NCBI RefSeq assembly: GCF_018691265.1
Contig: NW_024881313.1
Coordinates: 19,399,518 to 19,463,517, forward strand
Direction: 5' to 3'
Source of the DNA: Tyto alba
Lineage: Eukaryota > Chordata > Aves > Strigiformes > Tytonidae
DNA length: 64,000 bases
In this document: piece by piece, positions 40,590 to 53,400 of the stretch
Numbering within the stretch: the first letter of the stretch is position 1
How the letters are laid out: each line of letters starts with the position of its first letter
Program-made: the position numbers and the translations under genes
Notes under the pieces: model-generated
What the model was told of the DNA's origin: nothing
Database searches by the model: none
Seen by the model: only the letters and a program-made list of their open reading frames with translations

Positions 40590-41400
40590 GATCAAATTAA
40601 ACCCCCGCTTTGAGCTGCCCTACCGGCCCGAAGCCGCCTGGCCTGGGGCAGGCCCGGAGGGCAGCACCGGTGCTGCCGGTGCCGGCGGAAAGAGCCTGAA
40701 GCGGCTCCCGGCCCGCCAGGCGGTACTCGCCGGGCGCTGCACCACCGCCACCGCCTCCGCGCGCCGGGCCGGGGCGGGGCCGGGGCGGGGCCGGGGCGCG
40801 GGCACCAGGCAGCCGCGGGGGCCAGCCCCGGCTTCCCGGCATGCTGCGCGCGGGGGGCTGGCTCCCCGGTCCTGGGAGGAGGTGGCGGCGGAGGAGCCCC
40901 GGGCGGGAGGAGCCGCCGCCGCTGCCGTGGGCTTCTCGCTCCGCCGCCGCGCTGCCGGGAGGGGTGGCCGCCCCGCGCCCCCGCGATGCCGCTCTTCGCC
41001 ACCAACCCCTTCGACCAGGATGTGGGTGAGTGGCTCCCGCGGCGCCCAGGCCCGGCCTGGCCCTCCGCCCCGGCCTCCCCCTGAGGTAACCCCGCGGCCG
41101 GCCCTCCCTCCGAGCCCCCCTCCCGCCTCCGGCCCGCCGCCCCGCTCCTTCCGCACCCCTCTGCTGCCGCGCTCCCTGCACGGCCTCGCGTGTGGCGGGG
41201 AGCCGGGGGCAGCAGCGGCTCGCGGGCGGGATGCGCCGGGGAGCGGCCTGGCCGGGAGCGCCGCCTGGCAGCGGGCGGCGGGGTCCGCGGCCTGGCCGGG
41301 GGCAGCACGGGGGTGGCGGGGGCTGCTGCGGGCCCGGCCTGGCTGCGTGGGGCTGCGGGCGAGGGGGACGAGCACGGGGGTGCTTGTGGGAGAGAAGCCG
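40590..41400. promoter_or_regulatory. STAM: CpG island and promoter region of STAM
   Basis: A CpG-dense block spanning the start codon and the beginning of intron 1. It contains tandem GC boxes (GGGGCGGGGCC repeated) at about 40769-40797, typical Sp1/KLF sites of a TATA-less housekeeping promoter. Long open frames on both strands reflect base composition only. Confidence 0.85.
40986..41025 (+). CDS. STAM: STAM coding exon 1
   Basis: Encodes [13 protein letters not shown] plus the first base of Glu14, the invariant N-terminus of STAM. The donor is GTGAGT. It lies in a CpG island. An out-of-frame upstream ATG at 40841 overlaps this start. Confidence 0.96.
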
Positions 41401-44400
41401 GCCTGCTTAGCAGAAGTTGCGTTGCAGCATGGCAAAACAAGTAGTGAGAAACGTTTATGCTGGAGTGTTGATGAAAGGATGAAAAGTAAAAAGCACCATC
41501 TATAACTGCTTCACAGACAGGCATGATAAAATTGTCAAAGTGTTTTGTGTTCAGTGCTTTAAAGTGAATTCCTGTGGGAGCTTTCTTTTTCCCGTTCAAG
41601 TGAAACTTGTCGGTTGGTCATCAAGTTTCATCCCCACCTTGCATGTTCCAAGGCCAAACTAGACGGAGAGGAAATGACTGGGCTTTTACTTGACAAAAAT
41701 TGTGCTTAATTCTGATGTGTCCAAACTGAAGGCAAAATAACACCTAGGCAGTTAAAAATTCATTTTGCACGTCTGATTTGTGATTGTGTATTAGGGTTTT
41801 CTTCCTACCCGCTGCTGATGACCGTTTTACTTTGGGACTTTGTTTCGTATGTGGATAAGTAACCCCCACACCCACCCTAGGTTATTTTCTTATAGCATTA
41901 TAACACTATATATGTTTCTTGGCACAAATTGCTTTAGTAGTCTTATACTTGTTGTAGCTTTCAACTACAAATACATTGTTTCTTTCTTAATGTTTATCCA
42001 GCTTTAGAAGTCAGGGATCTGATTTAATTCTTCCAGCTCTTCAAAAAAACAACTCCAAACTGTTTGAAAAGTATGTATCTTTTGAGGGGTAAGGGTTAGT
42101 GTATAAACGAAGGACTGTGACACAAATTCTGGGTGTATGTTGTCAGGAATTTTAGTCTGTTGCATTTTAAAGCATAGCTTGCTTTTCTAAATTTGAAAAG
42201 TTAAGAACACTTTTCCGCTGAAGACTGCTCTTCAATCTATGACTTTCTTGGTAGCAAAGTTGACAGTGACTTATTTTAAAAAGTAGTAAATAATTTTTCC
42301 TAATTGTTTTGCTGTCTTCTAGTGTAATTTGACAGCTGAAAATGAGGACTAGATTACACTACTTACCAGTTTTCCATGGACCATTAGAGGATTGAAACAT
42401 TGGTAATATTATCTGTGAGAATGATTTGAACCAGTAAGATTAAAAAGTGATAGCTGAGGTTTTGGCATAAGTTCACTTTTTTACTTTCTAAGGCTGCTAT
42501 CTAGCAGTGAAGATCAGACCTCTTGAATGGGTTTCTCTAGAGTGAAGTCTGATAGATGTGCTTGTCGGCACTCCAAGTTTCATAATGCAAAGTAGTAGCA
42601 CCCTACTGTTACTTTGGTGTTTTATTTGCTGTTTTCTAGGTGCAGAGGATGCCAACGCTTTACCTACTATTCTTGCCTAGTATGATCACCAGTAGGTATT
42701 TTTCAAAAGCATTATTCTGTATACTCTATGAGCGCAGGGAAATAACCACTCAGCCCCAAGTTGTTCTTAGAAAAGCAGATAGTGGGCAGTGGGCTAATTT
42801 TCATCAGTAAATATGGCCTCTTTCCACTGGCCCCTTTCATGGTATCCTGAGGGACAGCAAAGGAGCAGCAGGCTGATCAGTTGGTGGCAGCCTACTTTCA
42901 GGATCCTGCTGCCTTTATCCATCACTTAACTGGATTTGTGCCAGGGAGATGGGAATGATGAAGTCTCCCGAAAGTGTCCCTGGGCCCTTCTTCCCCAAGG
43001 CGCCTTGGGAATGTGCTGTTATCTGGATGAACTTCTTGGCAGGCTTCATAAGATAACGTCAGCTCTAAAGGTCTCGTGTTCTCAGGAAACTTCCAACAGT
43101 TGTCAAGCAGTAGTGTTATTTTTCAACTATTTTCTCGGAATGAAAGTTGAGTACTCTGCTTTTGTTCTTTCCTGACAAGAAAGTTTTCTTTTGAAAATCA
43201 GACTCCTGAAGCAGGAAGACAGTCAAAAGCTATTCTTAATTTCATATCAATTTGGACATTGGTGTAATTGATAGTATTGCTGTGATAGCTGTGCATTCTC
43301 ATCTATTGGACAGCTGATCAGTACTGTGTAATAGTTGGAAATTATTTTGGAACCATTTAGGATGGTGGATTGCAGAGAACACATCTGGAACTAAATTTTT
43401 TTCATTGTTTTGAAGAGCATAAGTATATCTTTAAGTTCAGAAGGAGAAATTTCTCAGTTTGTCTGGCCAGTCATCAGCATTTGGCTAGTCAAGTAAACAT
43501 GCTTCTGCTGTGGAACCTGGTCATCTGTAATAGTGTCAGCTTTGTACAGAGATTTTGAGGGGTGCACCTCTTCTTTAGGCGTGGTTGGCAAAAGAATGTT
43601 GTTTAAGATGACTGTTAAAGCATTCTTTAATATTATTAGTTTATGCCGCCCAGAGATTTGCGGAGGTAAGCCACTGTCATCCTCAAAGAGTCCAAACCTG
43701 TGGATGAAGTCCAAATACTTTTTGTTTTCTGAACCCTCTTTTTACCATATTTAGGAATATTTCAACAGTGGTGATACAAGTTGATGTAGGTTTTCATAAT
43801 CAAGTCGGTGAATCTTTGACAATGTGTCCAAGTAAGGAACACAGTATTGGAATTTAACAAAAGAAAAAAACTTTCCAAGACTCTGGACTGCTGAGATTGT
43901 AATTAAGAGACTCATATTCCATTTAAGGGGTTAGAATGAGAAGTCAGTTTCTGACATATTTCACAACCTTAATCATAAAATTACTCCCAGAGAACTGTTC
44001 CTGAGAAATGCAGGTTTATATGTAAGTTTGATGCAGACAAAATAATGGTGGAATGTGCTTTAAGAACCAAAAGACTGTCTATTAATCTGTCATGACAGGC
44101 TAATTAGTAATGTAGCGGTGGTTAGTCTAGGTTTGACGAATTTACTGCTAAAGCAGTTCTGAAGTGTTATTCAGATATTATCTCAAGAACAAAATTTGTA
44201 ACTCTGGACTTAATATAGTGCATACTTTATTCTAACTTGATGTCAAGCATTGTAAACAATCTATATTGTAATAAGAGGACTGAAAGAATTTTTTTATTCC
44301 CTTCTATAAACTTATTATTTCTGAAGTTTTATAAAATGCAATAAATACATGTTCTGATATGAGTTGTCATAAAATCGCACATGATATTAAGAGGAGGTGT

Positions 44401-47400
44401 TTCAAGAACACGGGGATTTTTGTGTGATTTTTCTCCCTTATGCACAGTAAGGGATGAAGACACTTCTTGCATCTGCTTGGATGTTAGTCTAGTTCCCAGT
44501 GTAGCTGGTGTAATGGTTTGAGGCACCACAGGTGTGGGAAGAAAGGAAAGGTTCAGGCTTACTATCTACAGTAATAGGAAATTAAACAGGTAGTTTAGTA
44601 ATGTAGTAGAACTGTTAACCTGATGCGACTTGCAATGATTTTTCACGTGTTATTAACTATAGCAGTTATTGATCATTTGATGCTTGCAACTCTTTAGATA
44701 TTTAATAATATGCATGAATTGCATATGGTTGCACATATGATCAGCATATAGTTTGATGTTATTAGAAAATAAGAAATGCTTTGACTGATTCCCATGGTGC
44801 AATTTCTTGTAATGAAATACTCTTGCTATTTGAAGGCATTATTCTTTAGATTTATCCCCTTGATTAGTCAACGCCTTCAAAACCATCCAAATAGACTGAG
44901 CTGGGCTTTTCTCTGTTTAGGCCAGGTTTGCCAAAAGGAGGGAAAATTGTTGCAGACGAGATTCTTGACACCAGATAATTATGGAAACTGCAGACTGTGG
45001 GTTAACTTCTGTCTACAAGGGAAGATGAATTCCAAGGTTTTGTTCAGCTTGTCATGAGGCTGACACTTTTTTTTTTTTTCCCAAGTTAGCGTAGTGTTTT
45101 CCTCAGTATTATTTTAAGGACAAGGACTTTAACTGAGCTAACAGGGAGGCTGAGTAGAAAATGCATCCCTATAGCCACTCCTCTTTTCAGTTATTTTTAT
45201 AAGTGTTTATGAAAAACAAGAACTTCTCACTGAAGATACCTTTGGTGTATGTTCTCAGTGAAAAATGGCAATGCTGAATAAAAATGATAAAAATAAGTGG
45301 AATACCCCTTTGGTATAATAGCCAATAAAAAAATATTTTTTTTCAGTAACTGTTTCTGAAAATGAATACCAGACTGCGAGTTCATCTGGGCAGTTTGAAG
45401 CCAACATACTATGTTCCATAGGCAAAGGAGTTTTTGTAGGCTACTTTCCTAGTAATTATTTTTCTTTCCTCACAGGGAAGAGTTGACATTTTAAGTGCTT
45501 CCCCTCATTTCAGCTGTGACAGTGTGCATTATAATATCAAAATTCAGAAAAATCAATATAGTTCTCCAACATGTAAAATCTGCTCTTCTAGCTGATAAAA
45601 ATAACTCTGTATATTTGATGTGAAAAGTTAAGTCTCTTGCTGATCTTCCTTCTGAAATTATGTTTTTACTGTGGCATGATTTGTGGGGTTCTTCCAATAG
45701 ATCCTGGTATCATTTATTAGTATAACATGCCTGTGATACACTTTTTTACAGAGTAATCATCATCATTCTCATATATCTCTGATGTGCTCACCTTCCTGCT
45801 GTGTTGTAATATTTCTGGGTGAAAGGTAGTTTGAGTTCTGTGGGTTTGTTAGGGTTTGCATAAGATGTCTAAGCATCTGAATGATTTTTTTGCCTTGCTT
45901 GTCTTACTATTTTCAGCATAATTTTATGGGAATCTTAAATCTTTTTGTCTTCATTATGCTCAGTTTGCTGAGTTGAATGATGTCTATTGACTGTCTCACG
46001 CCCAGTGAGATCCTACATAGTCTTCTGAAGGAGCAAGTTGAGGTGGCCTCGTGTCAGCTCAGTCACTGCTGCTCTCTTTCCTTGGATCAGGAGCAGTGCT
46101 TTCATAGGACACCTTCTCCAAGTGCTCCCATAAGGACTTTTTAGGAATACTGTAAATGGGGATACAGTTAAACTGCAGGAGTTGGTTAATAGCTTTACTG
46201 ACATTAATGGTTCAACAGGGAATTCTAGTTGATTTCTATGGTGGGGTTGCCTGTTAGAGGTTATTTTTAGTCTTGTCTAAATGGTATCTGGTTGAACATA
46301 TTCTTCTGTGCAGTTCTGAGCATGGTAGTGAAATGCAGAGTAGTTAATATTAAAGCAGTGTTTTTTTGTGGAATGGGCCAACAAATACCTTTGTTCATTT
46401 TATTTGACAGACAAACTTCCCAAAGTTAATTACTTTTAACTTCAGGTACTAAGACAGAGTCTGACAGTGACATGTCAGCAGTACCTGAAGGCTGGTAGGG
46501 TGCCAGCTGTTAGTCAGGGTAAGCAAATACTGAATGCACATAAAGTTTTTTTTTTTTGGCTGTGGATGTGTGCCTCATGTAAGAAGAGAGAGCGTTCGTG
46601 GATTTTAAGTGAGAATAGTGTAAATAATTTAACTTAAGTATATTTGAGTCATAATTTTGTCTACAAAACACTGGTGCAACATAGGAATTTTGTCAAAGCG
46701 TCTTTGTTGCTCCTGTTCCCAGAGTAGTGAAAGGTGATAGTCTATCACTAATGCTCTGACAGTAATAGTGGCCTTTTTTGTGGGCAGGCAATGTCAGATA
46801 GAATGCTGTTAACTCTTAACTGCCCATGTTTGAGACAATTTAACTAAAACTCTAGAGGTTTTTTTTTTTTTTTTCTCATGTCTTATGATTAGTGTTATTA
46901 TTCAAGGGAATTAATGGATGCCTACTACTACAGAAGACAAAGTACCTAATGAAACTGGGTCTCCAGCTGAAATTTTGAGCAGCTATGTAGTGTTTGTTGG
47001 TGGAAGAAATATCTTGACTAAGAAGGGGAAAGGCGTTGCAAGCTGTAGGCAGTTTTTATACAGGACTAAGTTCAGCTTCCAAGAAGGAATGTAGCCATGA
47101 TAGAACACTTGCAATTGTACTCATGGATAAATTTGCAAACTATTCTTATTGAGAATTAAAATAAAGGTTGTAATTGGTGTGGTTGATATGGATAAGGGAT
47201 TTAATCAATCACCATCTTATTTGTAGTTTTAGCCAAACTATTTAAATTAGCATAAAACATAATTTGCTGTTACCTTAAAACATTAAGCATGTGTTAGTTT
47301 ACTTTTTTGTTTGTAAAAGATGTAACTGATTGCCATGCCATTTCTCTGATGACATTGTGAGGAAAGAAGGATCAATTGTTGCCAAAAGTACAAACAACTG

Positions 47401-50400
47401 TCTACTATATAGAATAATGGAAAGGCCAGTTTCAGTTCCATCGGACTGCTCAGCTCTCTGATGAAGGATGTGCTAACTGAAGGACAGCGTTAGGCATGAG
47501 GGAGCGGTGTGGGTTTGTGAGGGTGAGCTCTAAACCTGGTGAGAATTTAAGGCTGTGGAGGGCACTGTGCAGACACAGTTTGGCTGGAGGCTGGTTCAGC
47601 TCCAGCAGAACTGACAATGAATTGAAACAGTAGAGTCCTGGAAGTAAACTGCCTCCATGTGGTCTGTTTTCTGTGTCTCTGGACTGTGCTTGTCAGCTGT
47701 TTTCCGTTTAAGGAATGCAGTGTAGGCAACTCAGGCTCTGTGTTTCAGAAAAGCAGTTACTATACTTCAGAGTTGAGGCTGTGTTTGGTAGCAGCAGAGC
47801 TCCTGCTCTTCTCGACTGTGATTACAGAAGACTGTCTTGGATTGTGATGGGCCCATGCAAGGCGTTCGATTCAGGTGTCTTACCATGTGTGGCACAAGTA
47901 TGCGGCCTACAGATGACTGAGAGCTGACTATATTAAAACAATAAATAACAAGCGGGAAAAGTATAATGCATGGTTCTGCTATAGGTTTTTCCTTGCCTTA
48001 TTTTTTAATCAGTCTAATTTGCTTGTATTTATAAGGTATCGTCAACTAAAGAACTGAAGTTCTGGAGTAATGGAACAATGTTAATTGATGTAAGCAGGGT
48101 ATAGTCTCATTGCTCTGTTCTCATTTTTTGACATTTTTAGTTGGCATGCTGAGTAGATTCTGTCAGTATGGTGTTCCTCTCAATTTTTGCTTCACAGATG
48201 ACACGTTTCCTTTATGAACAAGATTTAAAAATCAAGAATTTCTCTGATGGTTAGCTATACTAGTCCTAATCATGATTTGGAGCAATAATAGACTGAAAGG
48301 AAAATAAAGTGGTTAGTAGATCAGCTGGTATATCTTAGTGCTAGATGTTAGCATGGTGTCTGCCCAAAATTTTTCATATTTTTGTTGATTATGACCATTT
48401 TTTGGTAATCAAATAGGTTTTCTGATTCAGTTTAGAGAGAAGAGGCAATGCTCTTTTACTTTATCTGAGAGGACATTTAGAATTTCCCCATGCTGCTTTG
48501 CTGTTTTCTGTGCATCAGGCAGTACAACTGATGTGGTATGATTCCAGTTGTATATGTCCAGTGTTTAATTTTTCCTTGGAAATACCTTGAGAGCACGTAA
48601 CCATAGAGCTTTGCTTTTCTGAATTTTTGTTCCAAATTAAAAAACTAATTAACTATAACCTACTTCAGTTTGTAGGACAGAGAAACTTGTTCATAAAGAC
48701 AAGCCATCAATTTTGGGATGAATAATACCCTGTTACTTTTGGAGATTAGATGTTTTGCTTTGTCTTTCTCTGCTCTGTAGTCTTGCAAGTGCTACTATGG
48801 ATAATGAATCTTTCCTGGCAGATAAGTTTTTGTAGGAAATCTTTGCTTCCTTTCATAAAACTAAGTAGTCTGAGACATTCCCTGAGGGGTGGTACTCATT
48901 GCTGAGGCATATTTTGTGTTTTGTAGATTCAGAGGTGAATAGAGAAGGGATGGAAAACAAAATTTGTGTACTATTTTGTGCCCATTCTCCTCTGGTTTGG
49001 TAAATAAAGGAAACTGTGCATTCCCTTATGTTCTCCAGCCCTGATCTGATCTATCAGTGTTTAGATAATCTTCCATTCAGATGCAGTATAAGGCTGAGTT
49101 TCCTTTAACGCTTTTATTTATTATTATCCTCTGTGTACCTAAGATTTTCTGGGGGAGAAATAGGGAGGGAGTCTCTATTTTTTTCTTCTGAAGTGGAATC
49201 TATTTCTTATCTACCTACCCTCTCTATTTCTTCACTCTTCAGCAGAGACTTTGCTTGTCTGATTCAAAACATTTGGAGAAAAGAGTCCCAATGGCTTCCA
49301 TGAGATTAGCTTTGGTTTAGCTGTTTCTTTAGCTGAAAAGACAGTGGAATATATCATCCAAAGCAGAGATGAGAATGGGGAGATACAACTTTAGTGATTA
49401 TTAATGAATTGTTGACTCCTCCTTGAGTTGTAATACATAGAAAGGAAATGAAAGACTCAGCAGTTTAGTGTCTGAGGAAGTGGTAAATGTGGTTGTACCT
49501 CATGCTGCAAACAGTGAACTAATGCTTTGGGTATTCATATCCTATTCAACTTCATAGTTCCAAATGCGGAAAAAAAAAATCTGTTGGTAGCTATACTACT
49601 TTTGTCATATTCTAGGTATATCTTTATTGTGTGGGAAAACAACCCCAAGATATATATTTGTTTATGAGTTTAAATTCATGGCCACAAGTGAAGGTTCAAA
49701 AATTAAAAATAATTATGTATAATGTTTTAATGTATGAATTTAATAAATACAGGGATATGTCATGCATTTAGCAATATACAAAGAGGTAATATTGCGACAT
49801 CTTTGTTTACAATTTTGTTATATTTGTTTACTTATACTTTATTCATCAGAGAAAGCAACCAGCGAGATGAACACTGCAGAGGACTGGGGCCTCATTTTAG
49901 ACATCTGTGATAAAGTTGGACAGTCACGCACTGGGTAAGTGACTTTAGAAATTTCCTCCCCAAACTTTAAATTTTATTATTTCAGTCTCATACTCAGATG
50001 AGAGGAGTTACATTTTTGTTATCTTACATAGACTTTTGCAACAGCTCAGTTTAACCTACGTTTATTACAAGTAAAAGGAAAATGTATGGATTTTCTGCTG
50101 AAATATTTTGCATTTCTTCATTTGAAGATATTAGCTGATCTATTAAAATTAGGACTTGTGTACAGCAGCTTTTCACCAATGTAACAGAATAAACAAACTG
50201 GTATGTTTTAGCAATGTCACTGTAGGCCCAGGAAACTTCACTAGGGATTTTTTTTACAGAATCATAATCTAGTTTGGAATTGACCTCCAGAGGGCATGTA
50301 GCCCAACCGCCCAATTTGAAACAGGTCTAATTAGATCAGGTTGCTCAGGATGGTTTAGAGTCTTGAATGCCTCCAAGTTCAGAGTTTTCACAACCTCCAT

Positions 50401-53400
50401 GGGCAATGTGTTTCAGTATTTACTCTCACAGTAGGTGGGTAAATAAATAAGTAATCCTGCAATCTGATTACAGTTTCCTCTGTTACAATTTGCCTGTTGC
50501 ATCTTGTCCTGTGACTGTGCAGTTCTAAGAGTCTGGCTGCATCTTATATGTATTCTCTGATTAATTAGTTGGAGAAAGCAGTAATGTCCCCTTTTAGTCT
50601 GCTCATTTTGAAAATGAAAGCAGCTCTCCATCTTTCCTTCTATGTGACTCTCCTCTGACCATCCTGGCAGCCCTCCGTTGGATTTACTGCCGTGCATCAG
50701 TATCTTTGCACTGCGGAGTCCCAAACTGGATAAAGTACTCCAGATGCAATCTTACAAGTGCAGATGGGAGGGGAAGGAGCACTTCCCTGGCCCTGTTGTC
50801 TGCATTGACCACTTATTTGACCCAGGATGCAGTTGGTTGTCTTTGCTGCCAGGATGCACTGCTGATACCGGTCATGCAATAGGACCTGCAGATCCTTTCC
50901 TGTGGAGCTGTTTTGTAGGGGTCAGCTCCTGGCCTTTGCAGGTGCAGATGATCCGAAATGCAACACATGAACCTTGCTCTTGTTGAACTTGATGAAGTTC
51001 CAGTCTTCCCATTTCTCCAGCCTGTCCAGGTCTCTCTGAATAGTAGCTCTGCCTTTCAGTGTACTGATTGCTCCCTCACAATTTCCTGTTTTCAGTGAAG
51101 TTGCTGTGAGTGCACTGCCTCCTATCGTGCAGGTTATTAGTGAAGAGATTTAGCAGTGCTGGTCCCAATAGAGATCCCTGAGGATCACTAGTTACTGCCC
51201 ACTAGCTGGAAATTGCAGCACTGGTCACAACTCTTTGAGTTTAGGAGGCCAGCCAGTTTTCCACCCACCTTATCCATTTATCCAGCCAGTATTTTACTGG
51301 TTGGATGATAAGGAGACTGTATGAGCTTCAACGGTATGTTAACTTTGCTAAACCCAAGATATAAAGCATCTGCTGCCCCTCCCTTGTCCTTACCACCAAA
51401 CCACCAGTGTCTCTGTCACAGAAAGCAATGAGGTTCTGTGTTTCTTCCCCTTGTTTTGAGAAGTTATTCTCTGACATCAGGGCTTTGATAAATGTACATT
51501 TTGAAAATGTGATATTAAATTAAACACATCTTAATACGGGCTGCTAGTGCTTCTATTATTGTTTCTTTTCTGAGCGCTCTCATGGAATTTATGCATGCAT
51601 TCATTTTTTGGACATGAAAAGTTAAAATATACTTTGAGTTAGCAACTAAAAAATACAGTTTAAAGACAATGTTTCAGTGTATTTGTAGTATGTTGTTTTT
51701 TTTTTTTTTTTTTTTTTATGTAGTTATCATTAGGCTTTGGAAATATTTTAAATACGTCTTCTCCAAACATTCACTGTAACAATTCAGGCAAGAAATAGCC
51801 TCAAAAAGAGAGTTTTGCCATTGCTGCTGTTTAGTGAATGTATTCTCTGAGAATGACTTGGATTGCTTTGTAAAACTGTGGGAAACAGTATGAGATGCCA
51901 GACAGCAAATTCTCACAAGGGGCTTTTGTTCCAAAGGACAGGTTTGAAAATAAGCTTATTTCTTGGGATTAGAGGTGGTCTCTAGAGCAGTACTTATAAA
52001 TAACATGGCATATTGAGACTTCTGTGCTGTTGTATATAACTGTAGTTAAGATAACAGCTGGCAAGTTATTAATAATGTTTCTTATTAGTCTGTATGTAAA
52101 ACTGTATTTCTGCTCCTTCAGCATGTTGATGCTGAGCCTGTAACAATATTATTGAAGGCTTCAGTATGTTATTTAATCACTGAAAACATTTCCACAAGCA
52201 AGATTTAGTCTCACAGCAACTTAGCCTGAACAGTGCACAAATGTGTGTAGTTGCAAGAGACAGCTGCTTGGGAGTGCAGACAAAGGTGGAGATCTTGTGG
52301 CAGCTAAATTTCTCTGGGACAGCTGGAATTCCTGTTATGACTTGTGGGATTGATTATGTATTTATTTATTTTTAAATTTTTTTTATAAAACAGTGGTTTT
52401 ATTGTGGCTGTATCTCTAACCTTTATAATATTTACCCTGGGTGTAGTAGGCTGCCAGCTGACTTATTGCTTAAAGTCAGATTCTGTTAAAACTTGCTGAT
52501 AGCGGATTTTCTTTGTTTTAATGGATTATATCATGCCATTGCAAGGTAAAGCAAGACAAAGTTCCCCATGAAGAAGTTTAAATCACATATGCTATGCTGT
52601 TTGAAATTCTCCTGCAGTTTAAGTTCCTGTGGCAAGGATGCTAGTTGTCTTAACCAGGATGTGCTTTAATCTTTTAACCAATTCTTGTCTAATACAAGCT
52701 GTCTGTTCTTGTCAGAAGTTTAGATTATAAAAATCTCTGGTTTATGGGTTTTCTTTGTAACAGTCTGTAAGCTCCATTGCATACCTACAGCATTTTAGTT
52801 GTAGATTGTCTTACACCTGAAGCCACAGTAGACTAGAAGGACTATTCTTCATTAAGTGGCACTTTTTGTTCCATGGTGTTACATGTCAAGTTTTCTCAGA
52901 GGTATGCCAACAGCTTGTTTGCATCCAGAGTAATTGTTGGAAACCTGTTATGCTACAAAGGTGCTATATTTTTTCTTAAGATAAATTATTTACAGTTCAG
53001 CAACAGAACTGCTACTGTTAATTTTTACATTGCAATACCTTGGTTATAGGGAATCGCCAGTAATTAAAATTTTCATCTTACTTCCCTTAATCCAACTAAC
53101 TAAAACAGTTTTTAGCAAGTTGGAATTCTGCTGAATCTCTCTTTGACTATTTTCTCTATTTCTGTGAATTTAAAAATTTAATTGATGAGAGTTGATGCCA
53201 GAATTTTCATAGAAAACACTGGAAGGACAGTAAATTCAGTAATATTTTTAATAATATGCCTTTTTTACAATACCATATATAAAATATTGCCATACGTAGA
53301 GTGGAATTAACTTGGTACTTTCTGCATGTTTCACATACCAGGTTCCTAAGATGACCTGAAATTTGTCTAATTGAGACAATCAACATGTTTTTTTGAACTC

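Noticed and set aside
40486..41599. Open frames of more than 300 codons on both strands around STAM exon 1
   Set aside because: They overlap one another in a CpG island, read as Ala/Pro/Arg/Gly-rich low-complexity sequence and match no family. The true coding exon here is only 40 bases, in another frame.
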